Shown: positions 42,423 through 49,989 of the stretch, piece after piece
Layout of the letters: every line of letters starts with the position of its first letter
How positions within the stretch are numbered: position 1 is the first letter of the stretch
Source of the DNA: Phenylobacterium sp.
GTDB taxonomy: Bacteria; Pseudomonadota; Alphaproteobacteria; Caulobacterales; Caulobacteraceae
Assembly (NCBI RefSeq): GCF_025351295.1
Contig: NZ_JANXWD010000065.1
Coordinates: forward strand, 1 to 55,241
Reading direction: 5' to 3'
DNA: 55,241 nucleotides
Position numbers and translations under genes: made by a program
The notes under the pieces: model-generated
Seen by the model: only the letters and a program-made list of their open reading frames with translations
What the model was told of the DNA's origin: nothing
Database searches by the model: none

Positions 42423-43190
42423 ATGGAACGGTTGCAGGGGCGGGTGGCGATCATCACGGGCGGCGCTTCGGGGATCGGCGCGGCGACGGCGAAGCGGTTC
42501 GCCGCCGAGGGCGCTTCCGTGATCGTCGCCGACCTTCAGACCGACCTGGGCGCGGAGATCGCCGCGGCAACCGGCGGCCTCTTCCATGAGCTCGACGTCG
42601 CCGACGACGCCGCGTGGGCGCGCCTCATGGCCGTTGTCTGGCGCCGGTTCGGGCGCCTCGACGTGGTGGTCAACAACGCCGGGATCGTCAGCGGACAGTC
42701 GATCGAGGACATTGACCTGGCGACCTGGAACCGGGTCATCGAGGTCAATCTGACGGGCGTCATGCTGGGCTGCCGGCACGGCATTTCGACAATGCGGAAA
42801 AATCCCCAGGGGTCCGGGGGCGCGCTGATCAACATCGCCTCAACCGCGGCCTACGCGGCCATCCCGAGTGACGCGGCCTATTCGGCGACCAAGAGCGCCG
42901 TGCGGATGCTGACCAAGGCGGTGGCGGCGCACTGCGCGCGGTCCGGCTACGCTATCCGCTGCAACTCCCTGCATCCCGGCGCCACGGATACGCCGATCCT
43001 GCGTCCGGCCCTGGACGCCGCGCCGCACCTCTTGCCGGTATTCCACGCCATGTCGCCGATGGGCAGGATGGGTCGGCCGGAGGAGATCGCCGCCATGGCG
43101 GTGTTCCTGGCGTCGGAGGAGGCGAGCTATGTCACGGGCGGGGAATTCCTGGTGGATGGCGGCATGATGGCCGGCCACCCGGGCATGTAG
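42423..43190 (+). CDS. SDR-family oxidoreductase
   Basis: A 255-residue classical SDR: ITGGASGIGAATA, VVNNAGIV, Ser in NIASTAAY and catalytic YSATK, ending VDGGMMAGHPGM. It starts at ATG 42423 close to GGTGAGGG and is divergent from the carotenoid oxygenase. It is followed after 22 bases by another SDR. A cleavage oxygenase beside two SDRs suggests oxidation or reduction of its carbonyl product (inference). Confidence 0.9.
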   Translation: MERLQGRVAIITGGASGIGAATAKRFAAEGASVIVADLQTDLGAEIAAATGGLFHELDVADDAAWARLMAVVWRRFGRLDVVVNNAGIVSGQSIEDIDLATWNRVIEVNLTGVMLGCRHGISTMRKNPQGSGGALINIASTAAYAAIPSDAAYSATKSAVRMLTKAVAAHCARSGYAIRCNSLHPGATDTPILRPALDAAPHLLPVFHAMSPMGRMGRPEEIAAMAVFLASEEASYVTGGEFLVDGGMMAGHPGM

Positions 43191-43212
43191 CATCAGGATC
43201 GGGAGCGACACG

Positions 43213-44004
43213 ATGGGGCGACTTGAAGGCAAGGGCGCGGTTGTGCTGGGCGCGGCGGGCCGGGACAACATGGGCCAGGTCATCGCGCGCCGGTTCGCGG
43301 AGGAGGGCGCCAAGGTTCTGGTGGCAGGGCGGCGCGAAGATGAGCTCGCCCGCTTCGCCGGCGAGATCGGCGGTCACTGGGCGCTTTGCGACATCACCCG
43401 GCGGGACGACGTGTTCGCCCTGGCCGAAACGGCGAAGTCCAGACTCGGCGGCGTGCAGATCGGCGTGAACGCCACGGGCTGGGGCCTCCTGAAGCCCTTC
43501 CTGGAGAACTCGGAAGCCGAGCTCAAGGCGATGAGCGACCTGCAGTTCGTCGGCCCGATCTTCTTCCTGCAGGCGATGATCGGTGCGATGGATCAGGGCG
43601 GTTCGCTGATCCAGATCAGCTCGGCCACCGCCACCATCATGCTCAACGACCACGCCGCCTATATGGGCACCAAGGCGGGAACCGATCACGTGGTCCGCTG
43701 TGTCGCCAATGAGTTCGGCGCCCGGGGCATCCGCGCCAATTCAATCTCGCCGGGCCTGACCGACACCCCCATGACGGCGGGCGCCAAGCAGACCCCCGGG
43801 GTGTTCGCGGCGTTTGCGAGCGCCTATCCCCTGGGCCGCGTGGGCACGTCCGACGACATCGCCGCGGCGGCCGTCTGGCTGGCCAGCGACGAGTGCTTCA
43901 TGACCGGCCAGAACCTGCAGGTGAACGGCGGCCTCACCCTGCGCCGCAACCCGACGGGGGATGAGATCACCGCCTCGGTGATCGCTGCGATGGCGGCCAA
44001 ATAG
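43213..44004 (+). CDS. SDR-family oxidoreductase
   Basis: A 263-residue SDR with a variant nucleotide motif, VLGAAGRDNMGQVIARRF, in which the third glycine is replaced within an inserted D-N-M. NATG replaces NNAG. Catalytic Ser (QISSATA) and YMGTK are intact, and it ends VNGG then a tail of about 17 residues. CGGGAG is upstream of the ATG. Its stop is only four bases from the stop of the convergent Rieske gene (44009), leaving no room for a terminator between them. Confidence 0.87.
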   Translation: MGRLEGKGAVVLGAAGRDNMGQVIARRFAEEGAKVLVAGRREDELARFAGEIGGHWALCDITRRDDVFALAETAKSRLGGVQIGVNATGWGLLKPFLENSEAELKAMSDLQFVGPIFFLQAMIGAMDQGGSLIQISSATATIMLNDHAAYMGTKAGTDHVVRCVANEFGARGIRANSISPGLTDTPMTAGAKQTPGVFAAFASAYPLGRVGTSDDIAAAAVWLASDECFMTGQNLQVNGGLTLRRNPTGDEITASVIAAMAAK

Positions 44005-44008
44005 CGGC

Positions 44009-45415
44009 CTACTTGCCGGCGGCGGCTTCTCCGGCCGCTATATAGCGGTCGATCATGAGGTGTAGCTGGCGGATGCGCATTTCGGAGTAGCGCCCGAAGT
44101 GGACCTCGCCATTGCCTGACGCATGCAGGCCTTCCTGCACGTAGGGCAAGTTGCCCATGTCCTGCTCGAAGATTCCGGCAAGGCCGCCCATTTCGACCGC
44201 GTCGCTCCACGGATCGTCGACGCTCAGTTCGCGCACCGGCGCCGGCTTAGGCCGGGGCCCCTCCTTGGGGACGCGTTTCAGCATGATCACGTCCATGATC
44301 CCACTGTCCGGGTCGCGGCCGTTCGGCCGCCAGCGATAGACCAGATTGGGGGCGTATCCGCCCCAGAAGCTCATGTTCGGCCAGAAATTGTAGAGCAGCG
44401 GATCGCCCATTTCGGCGTCCGAGCATTGCGAGTAGTCCCAGCCGTCCTCGGCGCCCAGCATTGTGCGGGCCTGCTCGGCGGCGAACGCCCGGGCGCTCAT
44501 GCCGTCGGGTACGAGGTTCTCGGCCTCGGCGGCAAAACCGCGCCGCCCTCCGCTCGTGCCGCCCATGGCCTGGATGATCTCGGTCGGCGTGTAGTTCTCG
44601 TCGGCGACAAATGGGCTGGGCACCCCCGAGGCGGAGAACTGTCGGCTCACATAGTCGTTCAGCACATCGTATTGGCTGTTGGCGTCGGCCAGGAACGGCA
44701 GGATCTGCGGGTGGGTGGTGACGGAGTGGTGGCTCTCCATGAAGGCTTCCGCCAGCGCTTTCCAATTGCAGCGAACCACCTTGGAAACGTGCATCGACTT
44801 GTAGCGGTTGGCGTAGTCATAGCCTTTGAAATGCTCGGCCAGCGGACCGATCTGGTCCATCAGCGGCTGCGCGTTCAAATCCATGTTGATGAACACGAAG
44901 CCGCCCCAGGTGTCGACTTTCGCCTGCGGCAGGCCCATGTCGCGGCCCTCCCACTGCGGGAAGTCCCAGCCGATGGGGTTTTCCTTGAACGTGCCGTCAG
45001 TGTTCCACGACATGCCGTGATAGGGGCAGCGGAACTCGTCCTTACAGCCGTTCAGTGTCACCAGCTTGCGGCCGCGATGCAGGCAAGCATTGTAGTAGGC
45101 GCGGATTTCCCCCGTGGCCGTCCGGGTGACGATGAACGATTTTCCGACGACCTCGTAGATATGATAGTCGCCGGTCTCGGGGATATCCTCCTCGCGGCAG
45201 GCCATCTGCCAGATTTTCGACCAGACATGATCGATCTCTTTCTGGAAGAAAACAGGGTCGAAATATCGCGACACCGGCACGGGTTCCAGTCCGATGTCCG
45301 GGGTCGGGCCCTGGCGCATGAACTCTGGAACGACCCGCGTATCCCGATTGAGAATGTCGTCGTACGACTCCGACGGGTGGCGATCGGGGCGATAGGTTGG
45401 CGCGGATCCATCCAT
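44009..45415 (-). CDS. Rieske non-haem iron oxygenase, alpha subunit (copy 5)
   Basis: A 468-residue Rieske oxygenase with ligands C111, H113, C130 and H133 (16 residues between the pairs). Iron histidines are H230 and H235 in FMESHHSVTTH, with E227 at the bridging position. It is a paralogue of the copy at 16975. It starts two bases after the thiolase stop, so translation of the two is coupled. It is the last gene of the minus-strand run that begins at 52311. No beta subunit or redox partner is adjacent. Confidence 0.93.
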   Translation of the reverse strand: MDGSAPTYRPDRHPSESYDDILNRDTRVVPEFMRQGPTPDIGLEPVPVSRYFDPVFFQKEIDHVWSKIWQMACREEDIPETGDYHIYEVVGKSFIVTRTATGEIRAYYNACLHRGRKLVTLNGCKDEFRCPYHGMSWNTDGTFKENPIGWDFPQWEGRDMGLPQAKVDTWGGFVFINMDLNAQPLMDQIGPLAEHFKGYDYANRYKSMHVSKVVRCNWKALAEAFMESHHSVTTHPQILPFLADANSQYDVLNDYVSRQFSASGVPSPFVADENYTPTEIIQAMGGTSGGRRGFAAEAENLVPDGMSARAFAAEQARTMLGAEDGWDYSQCSDAEMGDPLLYNFWPNMSFWGGYAPNLVYRWRPNGRDPDSGIMDVIMLKRVPKEGPRPKPAPVRELSVDDPWSDAVEMGGLAGIFEQDMGNLPYVQEGLHASGNGEVHFGRYSEMRIRQLHLMIDRYIAAGEAAAGK

Positions 45416-45417
45416 GT

Positions 45418-46560
45418 CTAGATCTCCAGGATTGCGACGGCGGAAAGACCCGGCGCGCCATAGACTTGACTGTAGGCGAGGCGAGCGCCGCCGACCTGCC
45501 GGGCTTCCGCGCGTCCGCGGAGTTGCTGGACGTTCTCATAGACCTGCCGCAGGCCTGACGCGCCGATCGGCTCGCCGCAGGCCAGGCAGCCGCCATCGGT
45601 GTTGATCGGGAGCTTACCCGAAAGCCGGGTGGCCCCCTCGGCAAGCCACTGCTCCTGCTCACCGTCGGCGCAGAATCCGTTCTCCGCCATGTGCATGATC
45701 TCGGCCCCGGATTCAGTGTCCTGAATCTGCGCGACATCGATATCGCCGGGACCGACGCCTGCCATGTCGTACGCCGCCTTCGACGCCAACTCGGTCGGTG
45801 AGACGCCGCGTTCGATGTCCAGGGAGGGCGCGAACACCTCGAAGGAGCCCTTGGGACGGGTGCGGACCGCCGCCCCGCGAACCCGGGGTCCGGCGAGGCC
45901 CAGCTCCCGCATCTTCGTCTCAGACGCCAGCACCAGCGCCACGCCGCCTTCGGCCGGGGAGCAGAACATGAACTTGGTCAGCGGGTCCGACAGCATCTGG
46001 CTGGTCATGATGGTCTCCAGATCGACCGGGGACCGCCGCCAGGCGTGCGGCGTGACCGTTCCGTTCTCGTAGGCCTTGACCGCCACGCGCCCCAGTGTCG
46101 TGGCGCTGATGTCGTGAAGCTCCATGTACCTGCGGATCTTCATGGCGAAGAACTGGGTGGTCAGCATCATGCCGGTTTCGCCGTACCAGCGCGGCAGGCC
46201 TGAGGCTTCCGGGTCGGCGTTGAAGGCGCCCCTGGGGTGTTTGTCGAAGCCGATCACGACGCCCAGATCGAACTCGCCCGACTTGATCGCCCAATAGCCC
46301 GAAAGGAGCGAGGAGCCGCCCGTGGCGCAGCCGTTGGAGATGTTGATGAACTGCACGCCGGTCAGACCCAGGCGGGGCAGGGCGGCGTCCGCGCTCCCCG
46401 CGGCGGAGGAGCCGCCGAACGCGAACTGAATGTCGGACCACTCGAGGCCGGCGTCGGCCAGCGCCTCGCGGACGGCATGCACCCCCTGGTCGAGCCCGGT
46501 CTTGTCGTCATGGCGCCCGAACGGGTGTATTCCGGCCCCAATGATATGAACTTGGGTCAT
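45418..46560 (-). CDS. SCP2/Ltp2-type thiolase-fold protein
   Basis: A 380-residue thiolase-superfamily enzyme. The nucleophile-site cysteine C78 is kept in NGCATGG. The GHP histidine of thiolases is replaced: GGCLACGEPIGASG gives E330. The late CxGGG cysteine is absent (VYGAPG). Such changes are typical of the nonspecific lipid-transfer group that includes steroid side-chain aldolases (Ltp2), which also pair with a DUF35 protein. The DUF35 gene is directly upstream (18 bases). GAGGAGG precedes the ATG. Thiolysis or retro-aldol cleavage of a side-chain acyl-CoA is the likely role (inference). Confidence 0.88.
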   Translation of the reverse strand: MTQVHIIGAGIHPFGRHDDKTGLDQGVHAVREALADAGLEWSDIQFAFGGSSAAGSADAALPRLGLTGVQFINISNGCATGGSSLLSGYWAIKSGEFDLGVVIGFDKHPRGAFNADPEASGLPRWYGETGMMLTTQFFAMKIRRYMELHDISATTLGRVAVKAYENGTVTPHAWRRSPVDLETIMTSQMLSDPLTKFMFCSPAEGGVALVLASETKMRELGLAGPRVRGAAVRTRPKGSFEVFAPSLDIERGVSPTELASKAAYDMAGVGPGDIDVAQIQDTESGAEIMHMAENGFCADGEQEQWLAEGATRLSGKLPINTDGGCLACGEPIGASGLRQVYENVQQLRGRAEARQVGGARLAYSQVYGAPGLSAVAILEI

Positions 46561-46578
46561 GTCTACAGCCTCCTCGTT

Positions 46579-46989
46579 TCAGGTCGCCGGTTCAAAGGCG
46601 TAGGTGCTCAGCTCGCCGCGGCTTGAGGTCGGGAATTTCTCAATGGCCACGCGCATGGGCTGGCCGATCTTCAGGTCGGCGATGTCATCCACGAGAATGC
46701 GCCCCTCGATGATCACCTGACCGGGAAATTCCACATATCCCAAGGCGAAGGGCTTGAAGCTCTTCTCGTCGTCGTCGCCGATGTAAGGCGGTGTCTTGGG
46801 GCGAAATCGCTGCATCGTGTACGACCACAGGCGGCCCTCGCCGGTCACTTCGATCGCATCGTAGAGGGCGGCGTCGGCGCCCGAGGGCATCGGGAAACGA
46901 ATTTCGCCATCGGCCTTGCGCCGGCCGGCGATCATCCGAGGCCCGCCCGCGCCCTCGACGAACACGCCTTCGGCGACAACTTGGCTCAT
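46579..46989 (-). CDS. DUF35 OB-fold protein without zinc ribbon cysteines
   Basis: A 136-residue DUF35/OB-fold protein. The core is visible as GEGRLWSYTMQRF, then FALGYVEFPGQVIIEGRIL and IGQPMRV. DUF35 proteins usually start with a CxxC...CxxC zinc ribbon; here the matching region (MIAGRRKADGEIRFPMPSG) and the whole protein contain no cysteine. DUF35 partners activate SCP2/Ltp2-type thiolases, and that gene follows directly. GGGAGG precedes the ATG. An operator-like motif lies 62 bases upstream, so this may start its own transcript. Confidence 0.87.
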   Translation of the reverse strand: MSQVVAEGVFVEGAGGPRMIAGRRKADGEIRFPMPSGADAALYDAIEVTGEGRLWSYTMQRFRPKTPPYIGDDDEKSFKPFALGYVEFPGQVIIEGRILVDDIADLKIGQPMRVAIEKFPTSSRGELSTYAFEPAT

Positions 46990-47050
46990 GCGTCAATCCT
47001 CCCAGCGCGCTCAGGCGCGTCGGTGAGAAAACCATACGGCGTCGAATAAA

Positions 47051-47068
47051 AAAGTCACTCGTGTTTTC
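47051..47068 (-). promoter_or_regulatory. Operator-like motif, site G
   Basis: The plus strand reads AAAGTCACTCGTGTTTTC, matching 13 of 18 positions of site C (AAAGTCAAGCGTGATTGT). It is 62 bases upstream of the DUF35 start, the same distance as site A from its gene. The 89-base gap between the DUF35 and ThuA genes holds nothing else. Confidence 0.4.
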
Positions 47069-47078
47069 TTTGAACGCG

Positions 47079-47942
47079 TCAGTCTGTTTCGTTTTGGCGC
47101 GCCGAGCTTGATCGTTCGCCTCGCGCCCAGGCGAGCGCGGCTTCGGAGGCGACCCATTCGATCGCGTTGCGAACGATCCGGCGAAAATCGGGGTTGGCGT
47201 AGGTCTCCGGGCCGTCGCCGGGCTGAAGATAGACCAGCGGGCTGTTGATTGCCCGCTTTGTCCAGCCGATCAGATTTGACCCCGCCGCGTGGTCCCAGCC
47301 CTCGTTGGAGAACATCCGGCCCCGCGCGACCGCGTGGTGGGCCGAGAAAAAATCGTCGCGAACGAAGGCGTGGCGGGCCCGCAGCAGCGGCCGCACCTCG
47401 GCCTCGAACACCTCATAGAGGTAGAGCTCGTCCCGCAGCGGGAACGATGCGGGCACGCCCTGAAGGATCGGGTGCGCCGGATCGGCGGATTCGGCGTCAT
47501 AGGCGACGTCGTGCCGATAGCCGGAGTCCGGACACATCCGACCCCGCACAAGCGTGGGCTTGTAGAGGAACCGGCCGCCCAGCCAGTCCGCATACTCCGG
47601 CCAGCCCGGCCATCCGGCGATAGCGTGATGCAGGGCGACGACCCCCTTGCCCTGGGTCAGCAGCGCTTTGAGGCCCGCCTTGACCGAGGCCTCCGGCGCC
47701 ACGACTCCCGGCTTGTCGCGCTCGGCGCCAAAGTCGATCCCGGGCATGTCGTAGAGCACCAGGGCGTCGAACCCGTCCATGGCGTCCGGGTTCATCAGGC
47801 GGCCGGCGGCCGGCTGGTCGACGAAGCTGGCCTGGACGCCCGGCATGTCCTCGAACACCGACGCGAAGGCGTTGCGGTCAAACGGGTGCCCCTTGACCGA
47901 AACCAGGATCCGCAGCGGCTCGCCGTACCGAATGACCGGCAA
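47079..47942 (-). CDS. ThuA-like domain protein (copy 3)
   Basis: A 287-residue ThuA-like protein: RILVSVKGHPFDRNAFASVFEDM, ALVLYDMPGID, VVALHHAIAGWPGW, RDELYLYEVFEAE and NAIEWVASEAALAWARGE. It is a close paralogue of the 34255 protein. The start is a TTG at 47942, supported by GGAGG nine bases upstream within the end of the MDR gene. It is coupled to that gene with only four bases between them. Family chemistry is not established. Confidence 0.82.
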   Translation of the reverse strand: MPVIRYGEPLRILVSVKGHPFDRNAFASVFEDMPGVQASFVDQPAAGRLMNPDAMDGFDALVLYDMPGIDFGAERDKPGVVAPEASVKAGLKALLTQGKGVVALHHAIAGWPGWPEYADWLGGRFLYKPTLVRGRMCPDSGYRHDVAYDAESADPAHPILQGVPASFPLRDELYLYEVFEAEVRPLLRARHAFVRDDFFSAHHAVARGRMFSNEGWDHAAGSNLIGWTKRAINSPLVYLQPGDGPETYANPDFRRIVRNAIEWVASEAALAWARGERSSSARQNETD

Positions 47943-47946
47943 GGGT

Positions 47947-48957
47947 TCAGCCTCCGTCCGCGACCTTGAGCAATTGTTTCCCGAAGTTGGCGCCCTCGAA
48001 GAGGCGCATCAGAGTCTGCGGCGCGTTCTCGAGGCCGACCTGGATGTCCTCCTTGAACTTTAGGCGTCCGTCCGCAATCCATTGCGAAATTCGCCGGCGC
48101 GCCCACGGAAACTCGCCGATGAAGTCGGTGAGGATGAAGCCTTCCATGGTCGCGCGCTTGAACACCAGGTTGAAGTAGTTCTCAGGACCGGCGGGCATCT
48201 GTCCCAGCTGGTAGCGGCTGATGCCGCCGCAGATGACCACCCGGGCGTGCAGGGCGATCTCGCCCATCAGATCGTTGAGGATCGGCCCGCCGACATTGTC
48301 CCACAAGACGTCGATCCCGCCCTTGGCGTGTTCACGCACCTGCCTGCGGAGGTCGCCGGCCTTGTAGTCCACCGCCCCGTCGAACCCGAGTTCATCCACC
48401 AGCCAGCGGCACTTTTCCGCCCCGCCCGCGACACCGATGACCTTGCAGCCGCCGATCTTGGCGATCTGGCCGACCACGGAGCCCGTCGCGCCGGCTGCGC
48501 CGGTGACCACCACCGTGTCGCCAGGAAAGGGTTTGCCGATCCGCTGCAGTCCGAACAGCGCGGTGAGGCCCGTGGTCCCCAAGACGCCGAGGTGCGCGGT
48601 CGGCGGCCCGTCATCGGGCAACTTCAACAGGTCCTTGGCGGGCAGGGTGGCCAGGTCGCGCCAGCCCAGTATGCCGGTGACCTTGTCGCCCTCGCGCAGC
48701 AGCGGGCTGTTCGATGCGACGACCTCGGCCAGGCCGGAGCCACGCATCACGTCGCCGATTTCGGTGGGCGCGGTGTAGCCGCCGATGTTCTCCATCCAGC
48801 CCTTTTGCGCCGGATCGAACGCCAGATAGAGGGTCCGGACCAGCACCTCGCCCTCGCCCGGCGCGCCAACCTCGGTCTCCACCCACTTGAAGTCATCCTG
48901 GACCAGCGCGCGGCCGTTCGGTCGCCCATTGATCAGCCACTGGCGGCTGGTGGTCAT
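47947..48957 (-). CDS. MDR-family NADP-dependent oxidoreductase (CurA/prostaglandin-reductase-like) (2)
   Basis: A 336-residue medium-chain reductase: VVTGAAGATGSVVGQIAKIGGCKVIG for the cofactor, GIDVLWDNVGGPILNDLMGEI, and a C-terminal LFEGANFGKQLLKV. No zinc ligands are present. It is the paralogue of the 37222 gene (NFGKTVVRI end). AAGGAG precedes the ATG. It lies between the E1 beta gene and the ThuA gene, 19 bases from E1 beta. Reduction of an enone double bond is the family's known chemistry; the substrate is unknown. Confidence 0.9.
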   Translation of the reverse strand: MTTSRQWLINGRPNGRALVQDDFKWVETEVGAPGEGEVLVRTLYLAFDPAQKGWMENIGGYTAPTEIGDVMRGSGLAEVVASNSPLLREGDKVTGILGWRDLATLPAKDLLKLPDDGPPTAHLGVLGTTGLTALFGLQRIGKPFPGDTVVVTGAAGATGSVVGQIAKIGGCKVIGVAGGAEKCRWLVDELGFDGAVDYKAGDLRRQVREHAKGGIDVLWDNVGGPILNDLMGEIALHARVVICGGISRYQLGQMPAGPENYFNLVFKRATMEGFILTDFIGEFPWARRRISQWIADGRLKFKEDIQVGLENAPQTLMRLFEGANFGKQLLKVADGG

Positions 48958-48976
48958 GATCGCTCCTTGTGTCGGA

Positions 48977-49987
48977 TCAGCGCCAGGACAGCGCCGCGCG
49001 CGCCGCCTCTTCGATGCGCCGCGGATTGGGGAGGAACTCGTCCTCCAGATTGGGCGCGAAGGGCACCGGCGTGTGCGGACAGGTCACCTGGCCGATGGGC
49101 GCCTTCAGGCTGCGGAAGCCCTTGCTGGCGACCATGGCGGCGACATCGGCCGCCAGCGAACAGCGCGGCGGGCTCTCGTCGATGACCACCAGACGGCCGG
49201 TCTTCCCGACGCTGTCCAGAATGGCGTCCTCATCGAGCGGAGATGTCGTTCTGGGGTCGATCACTTCAACCGACACCCCGTCCTTGGCCAGGACCTCGGC
49301 CACCGCCAGCGCACGCGGGACCATGGGGCCAAACGCCACGAACGTCAGGTCCTTGCCCTCCCGCGCGATGTTGGCCTCGCCGAAGGCGATGCGGTAGGCC
49401 TCGTCGGGAACCTCCATCTCGGTGTCGTAGAGCACCTTGGATTCCATGAAGATCACCGGGTCGTCGTCGCGGATGGCGTTGATCAACAGGCCCTTGGCGT
49501 CATAGGCGTTCGACGGCATGACCACCTTGAGACCCGGGATCATGGTGAACAGCGGATGCAGGGTCTGGCTGTGCTGGGCGCCGGCCCGGAAACCGGCGCC
49601 GATCATGGTGCGAATGACCATCGGCGTCTTGGCCTTGCCGCCGAACATGTATCGGAACTTGGCGGCCTGATTGTAGATCTGGTCGAAGCAGACGCCGACG
49701 AAGTCGACGAACATGATCTCGGCGACGGGCCGCATGCCGGTGAGCGCCGCGCCGGAGGCCGCCCCGATGATCGCGCTCTCGCTGATCGGGGTGTCGATCA
49801 CCCGCTCGGGACCGAATTCCTTGTAGAGGCCGCCGGTGACGCCGAATACGCCGCCGACCCCGCCGGTTTCGCCCGAGGCGCCCTGACCGCCGGCGACGTC
49901 CTCGCCGATGACGATGACCTTGGAATCGCGCCGCATCTCCTGGCGGAGCGCCTCATTGATGGCCTGACGATAGGATTTGCGAGCCAT
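48977..49987 (-). CDS. Acetoin-dehydrogenase-type E1 component, beta subunit
   Basis: A 336-residue transketolase-like beta subunit. Visible segments include VIVIGEDVAGG, DTPISESAIIGAA (the Glu that activates TPP), EIMFVDFVGVCFDQIYNQAAKFRYMFGG and HSQTLHPLF. The overall pattern matches AcoB-like proteins most closely among 2-oxoacid and acetoin dehydrogenases. The ATG at 49987 is preferred to a TTG at 49993; it begins two bases after the E1 alpha stop. It forms the active site with E1 alpha. The E2 partner is encoded at 10754. Real substrate not known: acetoin, another alpha-ketol or diketone, or a 2-oxo acid. Confidence 0.92.
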   Translation of the reverse strand: MARKSYRQAINEALRQEMRRDSKVIVIGEDVAGGQGASGETGGVGGVFGVTGGLYKEFGPERVIDTPISESAIIGAASGAALTGMRPVAEIMFVDFVGVCFDQIYNQAAKFRYMFGGKAKTPMVIRTMIGAGFRAGAQHSQTLHPLFTMIPGLKVVMPSNAYDAKGLLINAIRDDDPVIFMESKVLYDTEMEVPDEAYRIAFGEANIAREGKDLTFVAFGPMVPRALAVAEVLAKDGVSVEVIDPRTTSPLDEDAILDSVGKTGRLVVIDESPPRCSLAADVAAMVASKGFRSLKAPIGQVTCPHTPVPFAPNLEDEFLPNPRRIEEAARAALSWR

Positions 49988-49989
49988 GT

